From Flabesymbios commensalis (lineage: Eukaryota; Annelida; Polychaeta; Terebellida; Flabelligeridae): a stretch of DNA of 64,000 nt. Below are positions 46,413 to 57,516 of the stretch, piece by piece. Under the pieces are notes generated by a model. It did not search any database, was not told the origin of the DNA, and was given only the letters and a program-made list of their open reading frames with translations. A program made the translations under genes and the position numbers. The stretch covers positions 62,001 to 126,000 of the forward strand of contig CAXHKU010000897.1 in NCBI GenBank assembly GCA_964017125.1. The letters run 5' to 3'. Every line of letters starts with the position of its first letter. Within the stretch, counting starts at the first letter, position 1.

Positions 46413-46798
46413 ACTTGCTGGGGGGAGTGACCCGGTGACATTAGGGCACGCCCTTCAGCACTGCCCTGTGATTGCTGGGAGGGAGTGACCTGGTGACCTT
46501 AGGTCACGACCTACCGTCTTATTTTAGAGACAGGGGGAAGAATAAGGAGTGAAGTCAGGAGGTGGCTCCTCCCTCGACACCCGCCGTCAGATGGGATGAA
46601 GGGGTCAGGGGTCAGGGAGGGAGGGGAGGGGTCACGTTTGACGTTGGGTGGGACAAACAAGCAGCAACCCTAGCGACGTAGACGCAGAGAATTCTTCACG
46701 ACAGTGGATAACATAACGAAACAATAGTGTTTTCAGCAGCTTTTTGTTTTTCACCAAACCTCGTGATGGCTCAACATGCTTTTATCAGTTTATAGCTT

Positions 46799-46844
46799 CT
46801 TCAGTCAGTCAGTCAGTCAGTCAGTCAGTCAGTCAGTCAGTCAC
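46799..46844 (+). repeat. GTCA microsatellite, unit 6
   Basis: About eleven GTCA units. Confidence 0.95.
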
Positions 46845-47800
46845 TCATTCGCGATGTGAGGATCTCCGTGGCCGAGAGGTAGCGTGCTCAATCTCAGAGA
46901 CATTACATAGATTCATTTATATGTTTATTTCAACAGCCATTCAAATTGTAAAAAAATATATATTTTAGCCCATTATTTAAATATATAATATATTTATCAA
47001 AAAAATTAATTAATAGAACAACTGAATAAGAATAGGCTTGATATATTCCCCGAGAATTACCTTTTTTATTTTAGCATACGGGTGAATTAATGAAAGTGGT
47101 GACAGCAAATGGGCAATAAAATGGACAATAACAAATTACCCCTGTCCTGATCATGCTGATAGGTCCGTATATATTTTACCTAAACAAGATAATCAGCTAT
47201 TTTGGTAGATGTAGATGCCCTGGACAATTCAATTTATGAAATGTTTATTTTTAAAAGGACACATTTTTTGTCATTTAAAGCTGGAATTTGCGTTAGCAAT
47301 TCCAGTTTCAAATGAAGAAAAGACGCTGCTATCCTGAAAACACATTAATTGACCCAGTGTTGCACAATATTGGCCCACCGTCATACCAACGCTAGGTGAA
47401 CGTATCTTGTTGGCTGACTGGGAAGGGTTACCAGGGAGCAGTTAATAACAGGTTTCCAGTTTATCCTCCGACATGACGCCATGAACATGCTGAAGAATCA
47501 GACGTAATGTAAGATCAATCAAAGAATAAATTGACAGGGCGAGACGGAAACATTTATCTTTATCGTCGACTTCTGGGGATAAATGTGTTTCATCGCAGCT
47601 TTCAGCACACCAATATGTTTCTATAGCAGCACATAAAGCTTATGTGCTAAATTACAGCATTGCTTGGTGCTAATTTCATGTCGCAATAAAGCCAAAGACA
47701 CTGACCCCACAAGGTGATGTCACGTGAATGTGTCCATGACCTCAGGAAGCTGGGGGGGGGGGGTATTTAAATTATGTAATTTAGCGCTTTAGGGGTCATC

Positions 47801-47998
47801 GGTCCGGGCCACGATGGCTCATTCGTATCGACTAGGACTTGGAACCTGGAGGTACCAGGTTCGAATCCCGGTCCGGACGGATATTTGTCCTGGTGGTTGT
47901 GCATATACAGTGCTCCAAACTGCTCAAAGGCATGGAGTGTACAGTGCTGCCTGTGGTACAGTGCACTATAAAGAACACTTGAAGTCATTCCAAATAAG
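47801..47998 (+). mobile_element. SINE-A, unit 7
   Basis: Full head with B box GGTTCGAATCCC, followed by CGGACGGATATTTGTCCTGG and a body with CAGTGCTGCCTGTGGTACAG. This polymerase III promoter arrangement marks a tRNA-derived SINE. Confidence 0.7.
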
Positions 47999-48016
47999 AG
48001 TATGGCATAGTCCCGG

Positions 48017-48089
48017 TGTCAACGAATATTAAGCATCCCCATATATTAGGGAAGCCTAATATCGAAGGGATGCTTAATATGGCGTGACA
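48017..48089. mobile_element. 73 bp fold-back insertion, unit 7
   Basis: Ends TGTCA/TGACA, with an inner inverted pair ATTAAGCATCCC/GGGATGCTTAAT. It is flanked by CCGG on both sides. Unit 1 has the empty site with one CCGG at 509-512, so a 4 bp target duplication is directly visible. Confidence 0.8.
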
Positions 48090-48549
48090 CCGGCTTCGGG
48101 GTTCCTTCTGTCGCGATATTGCCATGACTGTGCAAAAAGCGACGTAAAGTAATAGTCACTCCAAAGGTTAGTATATATCAGACCAAGTACGAAGTCAAGG
48201 CTTGTTTCATATTAGCAAATCGTTTGCAACGTTGGGCTAACAATAAAACAGCATTGACTTAATATCTCCTGTTTCTATGGAACATGCAATATGTCGAGAT
48301 GGATTGATTTTGAAATCGAGCAAGGGAGAGTAATATCCAATTTTGGTGAGCTTTAGGGCAGTGTCCGGTCAACACTGTTTTTTTTCTCCTTTTTTCTGTT
48401 AAGGCGGGCACGTTCCTGGGGTGGCATTTCAGCTCGTTTTTTCTGGACATCTTGACATGGAGGAGATGTTGCTTCTTTGGTGTAAATGTTTCTCCTGATG
48501 AATGGCCACCGGTTTTCAAAGGAAGGCATAAGCACACATTCACAAGACG

Positions 48550-48637
48550 TTAACCCTTTAACCGCCAAATTATTCAATCTGAATTTTCACCCACTTGAAG
48601 TTGAGACAAGTGAGTGAAAATTATTCAGATTTGACAA
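48550..48637 (+). mobile_element. MITE-1 fragment, unit 7
   Basis: Left end with a shortened hairpin (GAAGTTGAGACAAGTGAG). It is cut at the 2.13 kb duplication junction. Confidence 0.7.
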
Positions 48638-48927
48638 TACCGTCTTATTTTAGAGACAGGGGGAAGAATAAGGAGTGAAGTCAGGAGGTGGCTCCTCCCT
48701 CGACACCCGTCGTCAGATGGGATGAAGGGGTCAGGGGTCAGGGAGGGAGGGGAGGGGTCACGTTTGACGTTGGGTGGGACAAACAAGCAGTAACCCTAGC
48801 GACGTAGACGCAGAGAATTCTTCACGACAGTGGATAACATAACGAAACAATAGTGTTTTCAGCAGCTTTTTGTTTTTCACCAAACCTCGTGATGGCTCAA
48901 CATGCTTTTATCAGTTTATAGCTTCTT

Positions 48928-49002
48928 CATTCAGTCAGTCAGTCAGTCAGTCAGTCAGTCAGTCAGTCAGTCAGTCAGTCAGTCAGTCAGTCAGTCAGTC
49001 AC
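48928..49002 (+). repeat. GTCA microsatellite, unit 7
   Basis: About 18 units. It is the main length difference between the two copies of the 2.13 kb duplication. Confidence 0.95.
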
Positions 49003-49958
49003 TCATTCGCGATGTGAGGATCTCCGTGGCCGTGAGGTAGCGTGCTCAATCTCAGAGACATTACATAGATTCATTTATATGTTTATTTCAACAGCCATTC
49101 AAATTGTAAAAAAATATATATTTTAGCCCATTATTTAAATATATAATATATTTATCAAAAAAATTAATTAATAGAACAACTGAATAAGAATAGGCTTGAT
49201 ATATTCCCCGAGAATTACCTTTTTTATTTTAGCATACGGGTGAATTAATGAAAGAGGTGACAGCAAATGGGCAATAAAATGGACAATAACAAATTACCCC
49301 TGTCCTGATCATGCTGATAGGTCCGTATATATTTTACCTAAACAAGATAATCAGCTATTTTGGTAGATGTAGATGCCCTGGACAATTCAATTTATGAAAT
49401 GTTTATTTTTAAAAGGACACATTTTTTGTCATTTAAAGCTGGAATTTGCGTTAGCAATTCCAGTTTCAAATGAAGAAAAGACGCTGCTATCCTGAAAACA
49501 CATTAATTGACCCAGTGTTGCACAATATTAGCCCACCGTCATACCAACGCTAGGTGAACGTATCTTGTTGGCTGACTGGGAAGGGTTACCAGGGAGCAGT
49601 TAATAACAGGTTTCCAGTTTATCCTCCGACATGACGCCATGAACATGCTGAAGAATCAGACGTAATGTAAGATCAATCAAAGAATAAATTGACAGGGCGA
49701 GACGGAAACATTTATCTTTATCGTCGACTTCTGGGGATAAATGTGTTTCATCGCAGCTTTCAGCACACCAATATGTTTCTATAGCAGCACATAAAGCTTA
49801 TGTGCTAAATTACAGCATTGCTTGGTGCTAATTTCATGTCGCAATAAAGCCAAAGACACTGACCCCACAAGGTGATGTCACGTGAATGTGTCCATGACCT
49901 CAAGAAGCTGGGGGGGGGGGGTATTTAAATTATGTAATTTAGCGCTTTAGGGGTCATC

Positions 49959-50156
49959 GGTCCGGGCCACGATGGCTCATTCGTATCGACTAGGACTTGG
50001 AACCTGGAGGTACCAGGTTCGAATCCCGGTCCGGACGGATATTTGTCCTGGTGGTTGTGCATATACAGTGCTCCAAACTGCTCAAAGGCATGGAGTGTAC
50101 AGTGCTGCCTGTGGTACAGTGCACTATAAAGAACACTTGAAGTCATTCCAAATAAG
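49959..50156 (+). mobile_element. SINE-A, unit 8
   Basis: Duplicate of the unit 7 copy through the 2,158 bp tandem duplication. Confidence 0.7.
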
Positions 50157-50174
50157 AGTATGGCATAGTCCCGG

Positions 50175-50247
50175 TGTCAACGAATATTAAGCATCCCCAT
50201 ATATTAGGGAAGCCTAATATCGAAGGGATGCTTAATATGGCGTGACA
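50175..50247. mobile_element. 73 bp fold-back insertion, unit 8
   Basis: Identical copy of the unit 7 insertion at the 2,158 bp duplication offset. It is duplicated with its surroundings, not an independent insertion. Confidence 0.8.
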
Positions 50248-50707
50248 CCGGCTTCGGGGTTCCTTCTGTCGCGATATTGCCATGACTGTGCAAAAAGCGA
50301 CGTAAAGTAATAGTCACTCCAAAGGTTCGTATATATCAGACCAAGTACGAAGTCAAGGCTTGTTTCATATTAGCAAATCGTTTGCAACGTTGGGCTAACA
50401 ATAAAACAGCATTGACTTAATATCTCCTGTTTCTATGGAACATGCAATATGTCGAGATGGATTGATTTTGAAATCGAGCAAGGGAGAGTAATATCCAATT
50501 TTGGTGAGCTTTAGGGCAGTGTCCGGTCAACACTGTTTTTTTTCTCCTTTTTTCTGTTAAGGCGGGCACGTTCCTGGGGTGGCATTTCAGCTCGTTTTTT
50601 CTGGACATCTTGACATGGAGGAGATGTTGCTTCTTTGGTGTAAATGTTTCTCCTGATGAATGGCCACCGGTTTTCAAAGGAAGGCATAAGCACACATTCA
50701 CAAGACG

Positions 50708-50930
50708 TTAACCCTTTAACCGCCAAATTATTCAATCTGAATTTTCACCCACTTGAAGTTGAGACAAGTGAGTGAAAATTATTCAGATTTGACAAAATGG
50801 AGGTCAACTGTTTTCACATATTGCTGATTGATGTCACATTTTATCTTTAACATGTTCAAAAGGTGGTACATAATGTACTAATAAAATATAAAAACCCGAA
50901 TATTTGCGGCACCGGCGGTTAAATGGTTAA
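50708..50930 (+). mobile_element. MITE-1, unit 8
   Basis: TTAA at both ends. The hairpin loop and most of one arm are deleted (also in unit 7), so it is 223 bp. Confidence 0.75.
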
Positions 50931-51343
50931 CTCAGTGGTGTCCCAATGCTGGGCCTGATCACCGGCGATCTCACCCACGGTTGGTTTAATGTTGGGCCAG
51001 CGTCGTAGACGGTGGGCAGTGAGCAGTGATCAGCATTTGCGTGTCTTTTGATGCTGGATGGCATGCTGGCCAATACCGGTGGCTCGTTTGTTTCAGCAGT
51101 GACGAATAGCCTGGAGGTAACCAATGTGTGCACGTATTTCCGGGCTGGAAATATTGAAGCATGACATTTGATTGGCAGGTCGAAGTACCAGGTTACCAAA
51201 AACCCCAGGCATTGGAACCCTGTGTATGTTTGTAAAGTATGAGAATGGAGAAGTCTTAATCAAATCAGTTTTGCTAAACGGTGGTAGTATTGGCAATGTA
51301 TTGGCTATGTATTGGTAATACAAGTATATTGTATGATTTTAAC

Positions 51344-51444
51344 TCGTGATGAAATTCGAGTCCTGGTCGTCTGAGGCCTAGGACGCTACCTCAAGGGTAC
51401 GGAGGTTCCTAACAAGCCTCAATCTTTACGAGTGAGCGGGGAAG
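51344..51444 (-). mobile_element. SINE-B monomer, unit 8
   Basis: Shortened version shared with unit 9 and with the first copy of unit 2. Confidence 0.55.
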
Positions 51445-52684
51445 AAATGGCAGCTACATGTCAAAGGATTATGATAAACAGACAGTACCTTGTTACCCCC
51501 GGAGATCTACCTCCATCACGTCATTGATTGCTCGATCATAAGGTCTCACGACACAATCTAGTGCTCTAAATACAGGTGACTGTGGGGGTTGTGGCCGACT
51601 GACATGCGATACACTGATCGCGGAATGCGACAAACATGAGATGTCCAGCCAATATTGATTTAATGTTAGGCCAGCATCGAAGTTGGTGGACCAGCATTAA
51701 ACTAGTAGTGGGTCAACGTCTCGTGTTTGGAATTTCAGCAAACACTAGACATTGGTCGGATGGCGGGTCAAAGTTAGAACAGCGTTACAAACGGTGACCC
51801 AGTATTGCTCCATGAGCATGGCTCCATCTTTCGTGGGTTGCCGGGCTGCGCAATCTTTGGAACCACAAGCTCCTTGTTTGGAACGACCAGCGAGAGACGG
51901 TGTACTAGTAATAGCTTAGTGGTTGGCCCTCGCACCAGACATTGATCCCGGCACTGGTAAAATACCTTTCTCAACAAAAGATATGTTGAGCCAATTGCGC
52001 ATTAGTGTTGGTCCAGCGTCGCAGACTATGGACCAACATCAAAACACAATTGGCTGAGTTTCTCGTGTTTGCTGGATATACCTATGCAAAGAATGTGGTC
52101 TAGCAAATCAATTGCAGGTCAAAGAATATGACATTCGCGTAGAATCGAACCAAACTTGGTATGCCAACCAACCCGGTGACCATGAAACGTAGACACATGA
52201 TTGGGTTAATGTTGGGCGAGCGTCGCGTGAGGCCAACATTAAATCAACATTAGCTCAACGTCATACCCAGATGATAGGCAAACATCACCAAATGTTGTAT
52301 CGTTATTTAATGGCAGATTTTTGTGATGATGGTTGCAGGCGTCCAGAAGGACCTGTGATGCGACAAACAGGAGATGTCCAGCCAATATAGATTTAAGGGG
52401 CCAACATTAAATCAACATTAGTTCAACGTCATACCCAGATGATAGGCAAACATCACAAAATGTTGTATCATTATTAGCACACGGTCTATGACGTTGGCCC
52501 ACCATAGAAAAAACATTAGTTGAATTAGGTCTAATGTTTATTGGATGTTGGTTAGCATTGATTGAGGCAGGGCCAATGAAGTAGTCGCTGGCCCAGCATC
52601 AGGTAGATATAATACCAGCGTATACTGCTGTGCAGGACCATCGAGTGTAATGGCAGATCTTTGTGATGATTGTGGCATACGTCA

Positions 52685-52926
52685 TTAACCATTTCAGCGC
52701 GGGGACCATCTTCAGACGTCAGAATCTGACGTCTGAAGACGTCAGATTCTGACGTCTAAAGACGGTCCACGCACTGAGTACAATATTTCTAATGGCTGTA
52801 GATCCATAACATAGGTATTCAAATAAAGCGGAAAGAGCTGACTAAGACATTTATAATGATTTCAAATTGAAAAAACCCTGTAGTCTCCTAGTTTATACCC
52901 ACATATTTCAGCGCTTTAAGGGTTAA
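52685..52926 (+). mobile_element. MITE-2, unit 8
   Basis: TTAA on both sides. The internal palindrome is one of the most symmetrical in the window (AGACGTCAGAATCTGACGTC, repeated in inverse). Confidence 0.75.
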
Positions 52927-52934
52927 GGATCTGT

Positions 52935-53063
52935 GGTCCAAGTCTTGTATTCTACCCCCGACCAATCGAAGAGTGGTTCAGCCTGTCACATGAGGAGATC
53001 GGCCAATCAACGCCGTCATTCAGTTGTTATATAAATTAGGGGGTAGAATACGAAACTTGGGCC
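52935..53063. mobile_element. 129 bp inverted-repeat insertion, unit 8
   Basis: Terminal repeats of ~25 bp (GGCCCAAGTTTCGTATTC on the minus strand; GGTCCAAGTCTTGTATTC on the plus strand), continuing into TACCCCC. They enclose ~75 bp. It sits just after MITE-2, where units 2 and 9 read straight through. The target duplication is not clear because the flank is also rearranged. Confidence 0.6.
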
Positions 53064-53815
53064 TCAACGTCTTCTGTTTTGCAGGATCATCGAATGTAAT
53101 GGCAGATTTTTGTGATGATGGTGGCAGGCGTCCAGAATGACCTGTGTATAGGGTCGTGGTCTCAGCTAAAACCATATAACCATTATAGTCCAGAAGCAGA
53201 CATAGTGCCAGCGTCTTCTGTTGTGCAGGGCTATCGAGTGTAATGGCAGATGATCTTTGTTATGATGGTGTGAGGGAGGCAGGCGTCGTTAAGGACCTGT
53301 GTAAATGGTCGTGGTCTCAGCGGGGATTAACCATCAAAGTCCAGAGGTAGTCTATATGTTATACTGTGTCTTCTGCTCGCCATCGAGTGTAATGGCAGAT
53401 GATCTTTGTGATGATGGTGTGAGGAAGGACATGTGTAAAGGATTGTGGTCTCAATAGAGGAAAACATGAATAACCATCATAGTACAGAGGTAGTCTATAT
53501 GTTATACTGTGTCTTCTGCTCACCATCGAGTGTAATGGCAGATGATCTTTGTGATGATGGTGTGATGAAGGACATGTGTAAAGGATTGTGGTCTCAATAG
53601 AGGAAAACATAATTAACCATCATAGTCCAGAGGTAGTCTATATGTTATACTGTGTCTTCTGCGCGCCATCGAGTGTAATGGCAGATGATCTTTGTGATGA
53701 TGGTGTGATGAAGGACATGTGTAAAGGATTGTGGTATCAATAGGGAAAAACATAATTAACCATCATAGTCCAGAGGTAGTCTAGACACTATATACCATGA
53801 ATGCTAGAATTTAAA

Positions 53816-55145
53816 GCTGCATAACTGTTTTGATTATTTTAATCAAAAGATCAATTCATGGAGAATGGTGTTTCATTTTTTTATTTTACTGCTCTGGTTA
53901 CTGAGTTATTAGGGATTTAATTTTTTTTGTTTTTTGATATTGTTGCCCCACCAAAACAAAGACCTGATCACAGCGGAGTAAGAACCATTGTCTGTATAAC
54001 CAGGACATTAAAAGTACCAAATGGCAGATAACGGTCATCATTAAAAAAAGAGTGAAAGACTTTTAAAATTATTCCTATTTTTGAGTGATCATAGATACAT
54101 TTCACAGTACAAAGTGTATTGTCTCATGTCAGTTAGACATATCTAGAAGTTCTTACTTTGTGTGATATGAGTCATATCTGCATATAATGTCATGTTTAAT
54201 TTCGGTACCGGTATAGAGAATGTCACTCACTTGGAAAAGAAGACCCTATTTGAGTATGGTACTTTTAAGTGTGGGCCGGCATCTGAGCCTTTGGCCCGCC
54301 ATTAAGACGCTCTCCCTCGACCGTGAGAAATTGCAGTCCGAATTACACCAAATTCAGGGCGATGTAAATCTTTTTTTTTTGCGCAGTCTTTTATTTGATA
54401 CCTCACGAGCCTTTCAAAATATAGTGCCAATGCTATGAGTGAATTCAAAGTGAATTTTGAATGACAAGAGAAACACAATCTATAGTGACTACGCTATTCG
54501 AAAATATCAGACTATTTTATTTCATCGTTAGTCATCACATACAGTTATATAAATAGCGAAATGCGGTAAAATAAAATAATTGTAAAAAAACAGCCTTTAC
54601 GGTACCGGTAGCTGAGCTCCTAGCAAACAAGAGGCATTCAACCATTGATGGGTCAATGCTGTACCAGCGTCATAGAAGCTTGGCCAGCATTAGGTCATCA
54701 ATGGGTCAGTGACTCGTGCCTGCTGAGTTATCATAGGGGCTGACCTAGTCTTAGGACACCAGCCGGTGGTTTGTGTGAGCTTGGCATCGCAGCCAACACG
54801 AGGCATTGATCCGATGTCAAACTAATTCGGGGCCATCGTCTACGGCTCTGGCCCAGCGTTATACCAATGCGGCTCAACGTCTCGTGTTTGTTATTAAGAG
54901 GTTTGATGTTGGTCTAATGTAACATTATATTGGCCCACAATTAACCACTATCAGTATTACTTACATATTGTACACAGACGGACCGATTTACCACACCATA
55001 TAACTTGATGGTGTATCGCGTCGTGATCTAATCCAGCTACATTTACATCGATTTTGTCCATTTATAAAGCCTTTAAAAATATATGAATGATTGTGTTGAA
55101 CATTTTAGGTTATTTCGGTCGAAATAAACAAAACAGTTATGCAGC
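53816..55145. mobile_element. 1,330 bp TIR transposon, non-autonomous
   Basis: Ends are perfect 17 bp inverted repeats (GCTGCATAACTGTTTTG) extended imperfectly inwards. It is flanked on both sides by TTTAAA. Units 1, 2, 3, 5 and 9 have the empty site with a single TTTAAA (unit 2 near 12,487). The duplicated target could be TTTAAA, TTAA or TA because the flank is palindromic, so piggyBac/Kolobok-like (TTAA) and mariner-like (TA) origins both remain possible. The interior has no transposase-sized frame. A 72-codon frame at 54,220-54,438 is unrecognised. At 54,600-54,960 it holds GCGTCG-type palindrome motifs and AACACGAG boxes like those of the array. Confidence 0.8.
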
Positions 55146-55713
55146 TTTAAAATGAATTTTAATGTAAACATGAAACTCATTGATATTTCAACCAAGTCAA
55201 AATATGTATTATGCATTTCTGACATTATGTGATTATGAAACATACATTGTATTATTTTCCAAATATTGTACAGATATTATCAAAACAATATCTACAATAT
55301 TTGAAATGGCAGCTTTTAGACAGTTATTATCCAGATCTGATCACTAAAAGTTTACATTTCTAGCCATTTTTAGAATTATCTAGACGATGGCTACATAGTT
55401 GCTGTAAGACGTTATCTACACATTATATAAACATAATTCAGACAATAACTATTAATTTCTAGACATTGCATGTGTCATTTTAACATTATCAGGACTATAT
55501 ATACATTACGTAGATATTATTTGTGATGATAATTAAAGACAAATCATGTTATTGGACAACACATTATTGCTAAATTTGTCTTTCTTCTTAGTCGTAAATA
55601 AAAGACCTATATTTCCACTTAAAAACATTAAATATAAAAATAGACTTTCCGAACTTGCGAATATAATTAAAATAAAATAATTAATCACACATTAAAATAT
55701 ATGTAATGCTGGT

Positions 55714-56034
55714 TCAATGTGTGAAATCTGAAAAAATAATAGACAGCACACTAAATCGGGAATTACATGTCATAGCACACAATGTGTGGTTCAACTCCCC
55801 ATCGCCGTCAGTGAGACACAAGCTGTCAACAAATCCTTCATTCACAGTTTTTGCACTTGTTCTCCCTGCATGAATTTCTGTTGTGTCTTTTATCCAGCGG
55901 TGCTTGTTTTTATCGGCGCGTCTTGTTAGATAGCAGCCATTTGCAGAATTAAAAAGACTATAACGATCGTGGGAGCGGCGACTAATAAACATGTAAATGC
56001 AGCGGAATGACGCTATAAACCAGTGGCGTCCCAT
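55714..56034 (-). pseudogene. RWIKDTTEI-motif fragment, unit 8
   Basis: Open frame of 106 codons containing TRRADKNKHRWIKDTTEIHA, then GRTSAKTVNEGF. The pattern R-W-I-K-x-x-x-E-I followed by T-V-N recalls the C-terminal tail of reverse transcriptases with GIY-YIG-type endonucleases in invertebrates. That is a by-eye resemblance only. The same stretch is frame-broken in units 1, 3 and 5, so unit 8 is the best preserved. It could be a chance frame. Confidence 0.3.
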
Positions 56035-56135
56035 GTTATGTGCGACAGGGAGGAGTGCACACGGTTACACTGTGGGGGACATAGAAGAGTGTAGGCCTTC
56101 ACTGTTACCACTGTGGGAGACTGCTTTCTATCAGA

Positions 56136-56151
56136 CACTGCCATCTGGTGG
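56136..56151 (-). promoter_or_regulatory. CTCF-like motif, unit 8
   Basis: Same full-consensus motif as in unit 1. Confidence 0.3.
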
Positions 56152-56627
56152 TGCTTACATGCACTAACCTCATCTTCACTGATGTCACAGGCTTTTAAAA
56201 GAAGAGTTTTTAAAACAGTTTTCTGCTAATCCATCCTGTGCTTTCAACATAAACATGAATATTATTGTAGGCAAGTTATCAGAGAATGAATGAAATGAAT
56301 GAATGGAATTTTAAAGGGTCTGAATATGTTGACATGTCAATTATGACAAATATATCTAGCTTTCTGATCTTAACTAAAAATATTTAAAAAATCATTACAA
56401 AAATTAAAAACACTGAAAAAAGACTAAACTAGTTGTATTTCCAATTCGTATACTACCATGTGAACAAAAGTATGTGCAGTACATGTATACAACATTTTAT
56501 AGCACAAATACCCTCAGTCCCAGACAATGGAATCCAGGGTACTTCAAAAGACACGTACGTAAATTGGTGTGTGAAAGTGTGAGATTGGAAGATTCCCCTG
56601 CAGCACCGTCTGTCTGGGCCGGCGGTA

Positions 56628-57510
56628 TTAATATGTTGCCCAATGCGGTGCTAGCGTTCGTTGTCTGGATTTTGATTTATGTTCAAGATATGCATTAAGG
56701 TTTAAAATATTTTCATTTATTTCCGGTTTGTCCCAGCGCAGAGGTAAACCGGCAACATAAATCTGGGCTTCACGGTTCAGAGACAACGCCTGGTCTAGTA
56801 GATTGTCATATGAAATAATAGTCTTCCCAAGTGTACTAATGGCCAAATCATTTGTTCCACAAATAGGAACTATTTTATAACTGTCATTGTATCCGTCGTT
56901 AATTCCTAGATCATTACTAATTCTGTTGATTGTATCCCCACGTTTGACATAAGAGCAGGTTTTCCTAGTCCTGTTTTTAAATCTACGTCCTATGCCGGCT
57001 CCGAGAGAGCTGCTGAATAAAGTGGTTTTACCTTGTGTTTTATCACCTTCATCCTTCGCTTTCGATGCTTTTGTATGATCCAATGTAGGCCTAGGAGTTG
57101 CTGATTTTCTCAAATTTGCGACTTCGGTTTTAGGCCTAGTGGTTACGGCGTTATCAGTCAGTACAGGAGTAGATGGTGTAGTAGGCCTATAGGATTGCGG
57201 CTGCTTTGTTTTTGTCGGTTTCTTTCTAGGTTTCTTGCCTTTCGTTGTGGCGGAATGTTTTTTGTATAATACTGTTGTGAAAGTCGCGGAATTATCAGTA
57301 TCCCCAGCATTGTCATTTACTGTTGTTTCATCATCAGACTTATTCCGTTGATTTAATTTGTTTTACAACCAGGAAATTTCATGTCTTAAATCTATTTTTT
57401 CCTTCTAAATGACTCGTATTATGTCTCTGTGGTTTCATAATGTCTTTTTTCTTCACTTTTAGTTTCTGTGTAGAGTTCTTACTGGCTCCCTTATGACTGT
57501 GGATACGCAT
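56628..57510 (-). pseudogene. SGNH-like ORF, copy in unit 8
   Basis: This copy is open across the whole SGNH core: 161 codons at 56,628-57,113 run from RKSATPRPTLDHTK through KRGDTINRISNDLGINDG, ICGTNDLA and IYVAGLPLRW to NAYLEHKSKSRQ and end at HWATY. The N-terminal part upstream (57,114-57,510) has frame breaks. It is the best copy for judging the fold. Block I is still GAG instead of GDS. Confidence 0.5.
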
Positions 57511-57516
57511 GTTGCT

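Larger units (their letters stand above)
41361..47461 (+). repeat. Array unit 6, centre replaced
   Basis: Starts as a normal unit but breaks off inside MITE-1 near 42,137. The next ~3.7 kb is unrelated DNA, and unit homology resumes near 45,806 at the GGTGACC block. It then holds an inverted part-copy of MITE-1 abutting MITE-3, the G-rich block and a GTCA microsatellite. The minisatellite, AT-rich block and two-ORF cassette are missing. Confidence 0.85.
47462..49619 (+). repeat. Array unit 7 (2.16 kb mini-unit)
   Basis: A short unit made by a tandem duplication. The segment 46,512 to ~48,637 is repeated at 48,638 to ~50,795. The offset is 2,126 bp before the GTCA microsatellite and 2,158 bp after it. 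The two copies differ at only a handful of bases apart from microsatellite length, so the event is very recent. Confidence 0.9.
52615..53800 (+). repeat. Minisatellite, expanded, unit 8
   Basis: The last four copies (GGCAGATGATCTTTG near 53,245, 53,395, 53,540 and 53,685) are very similar and spaced 144-149 bp apart, showing recent local expansion. Confidence 0.8.

Noticed and set aside
48902-49126. Frames with SVSQ repeats
   Set aside because: Translation of the GTCA microsatellite; length follows slippage.
54220-54438. 72-codon frame as a transposase
   Set aside because: Too short, no DDE or zinc-finger pattern; kept only as a note under the transposon.
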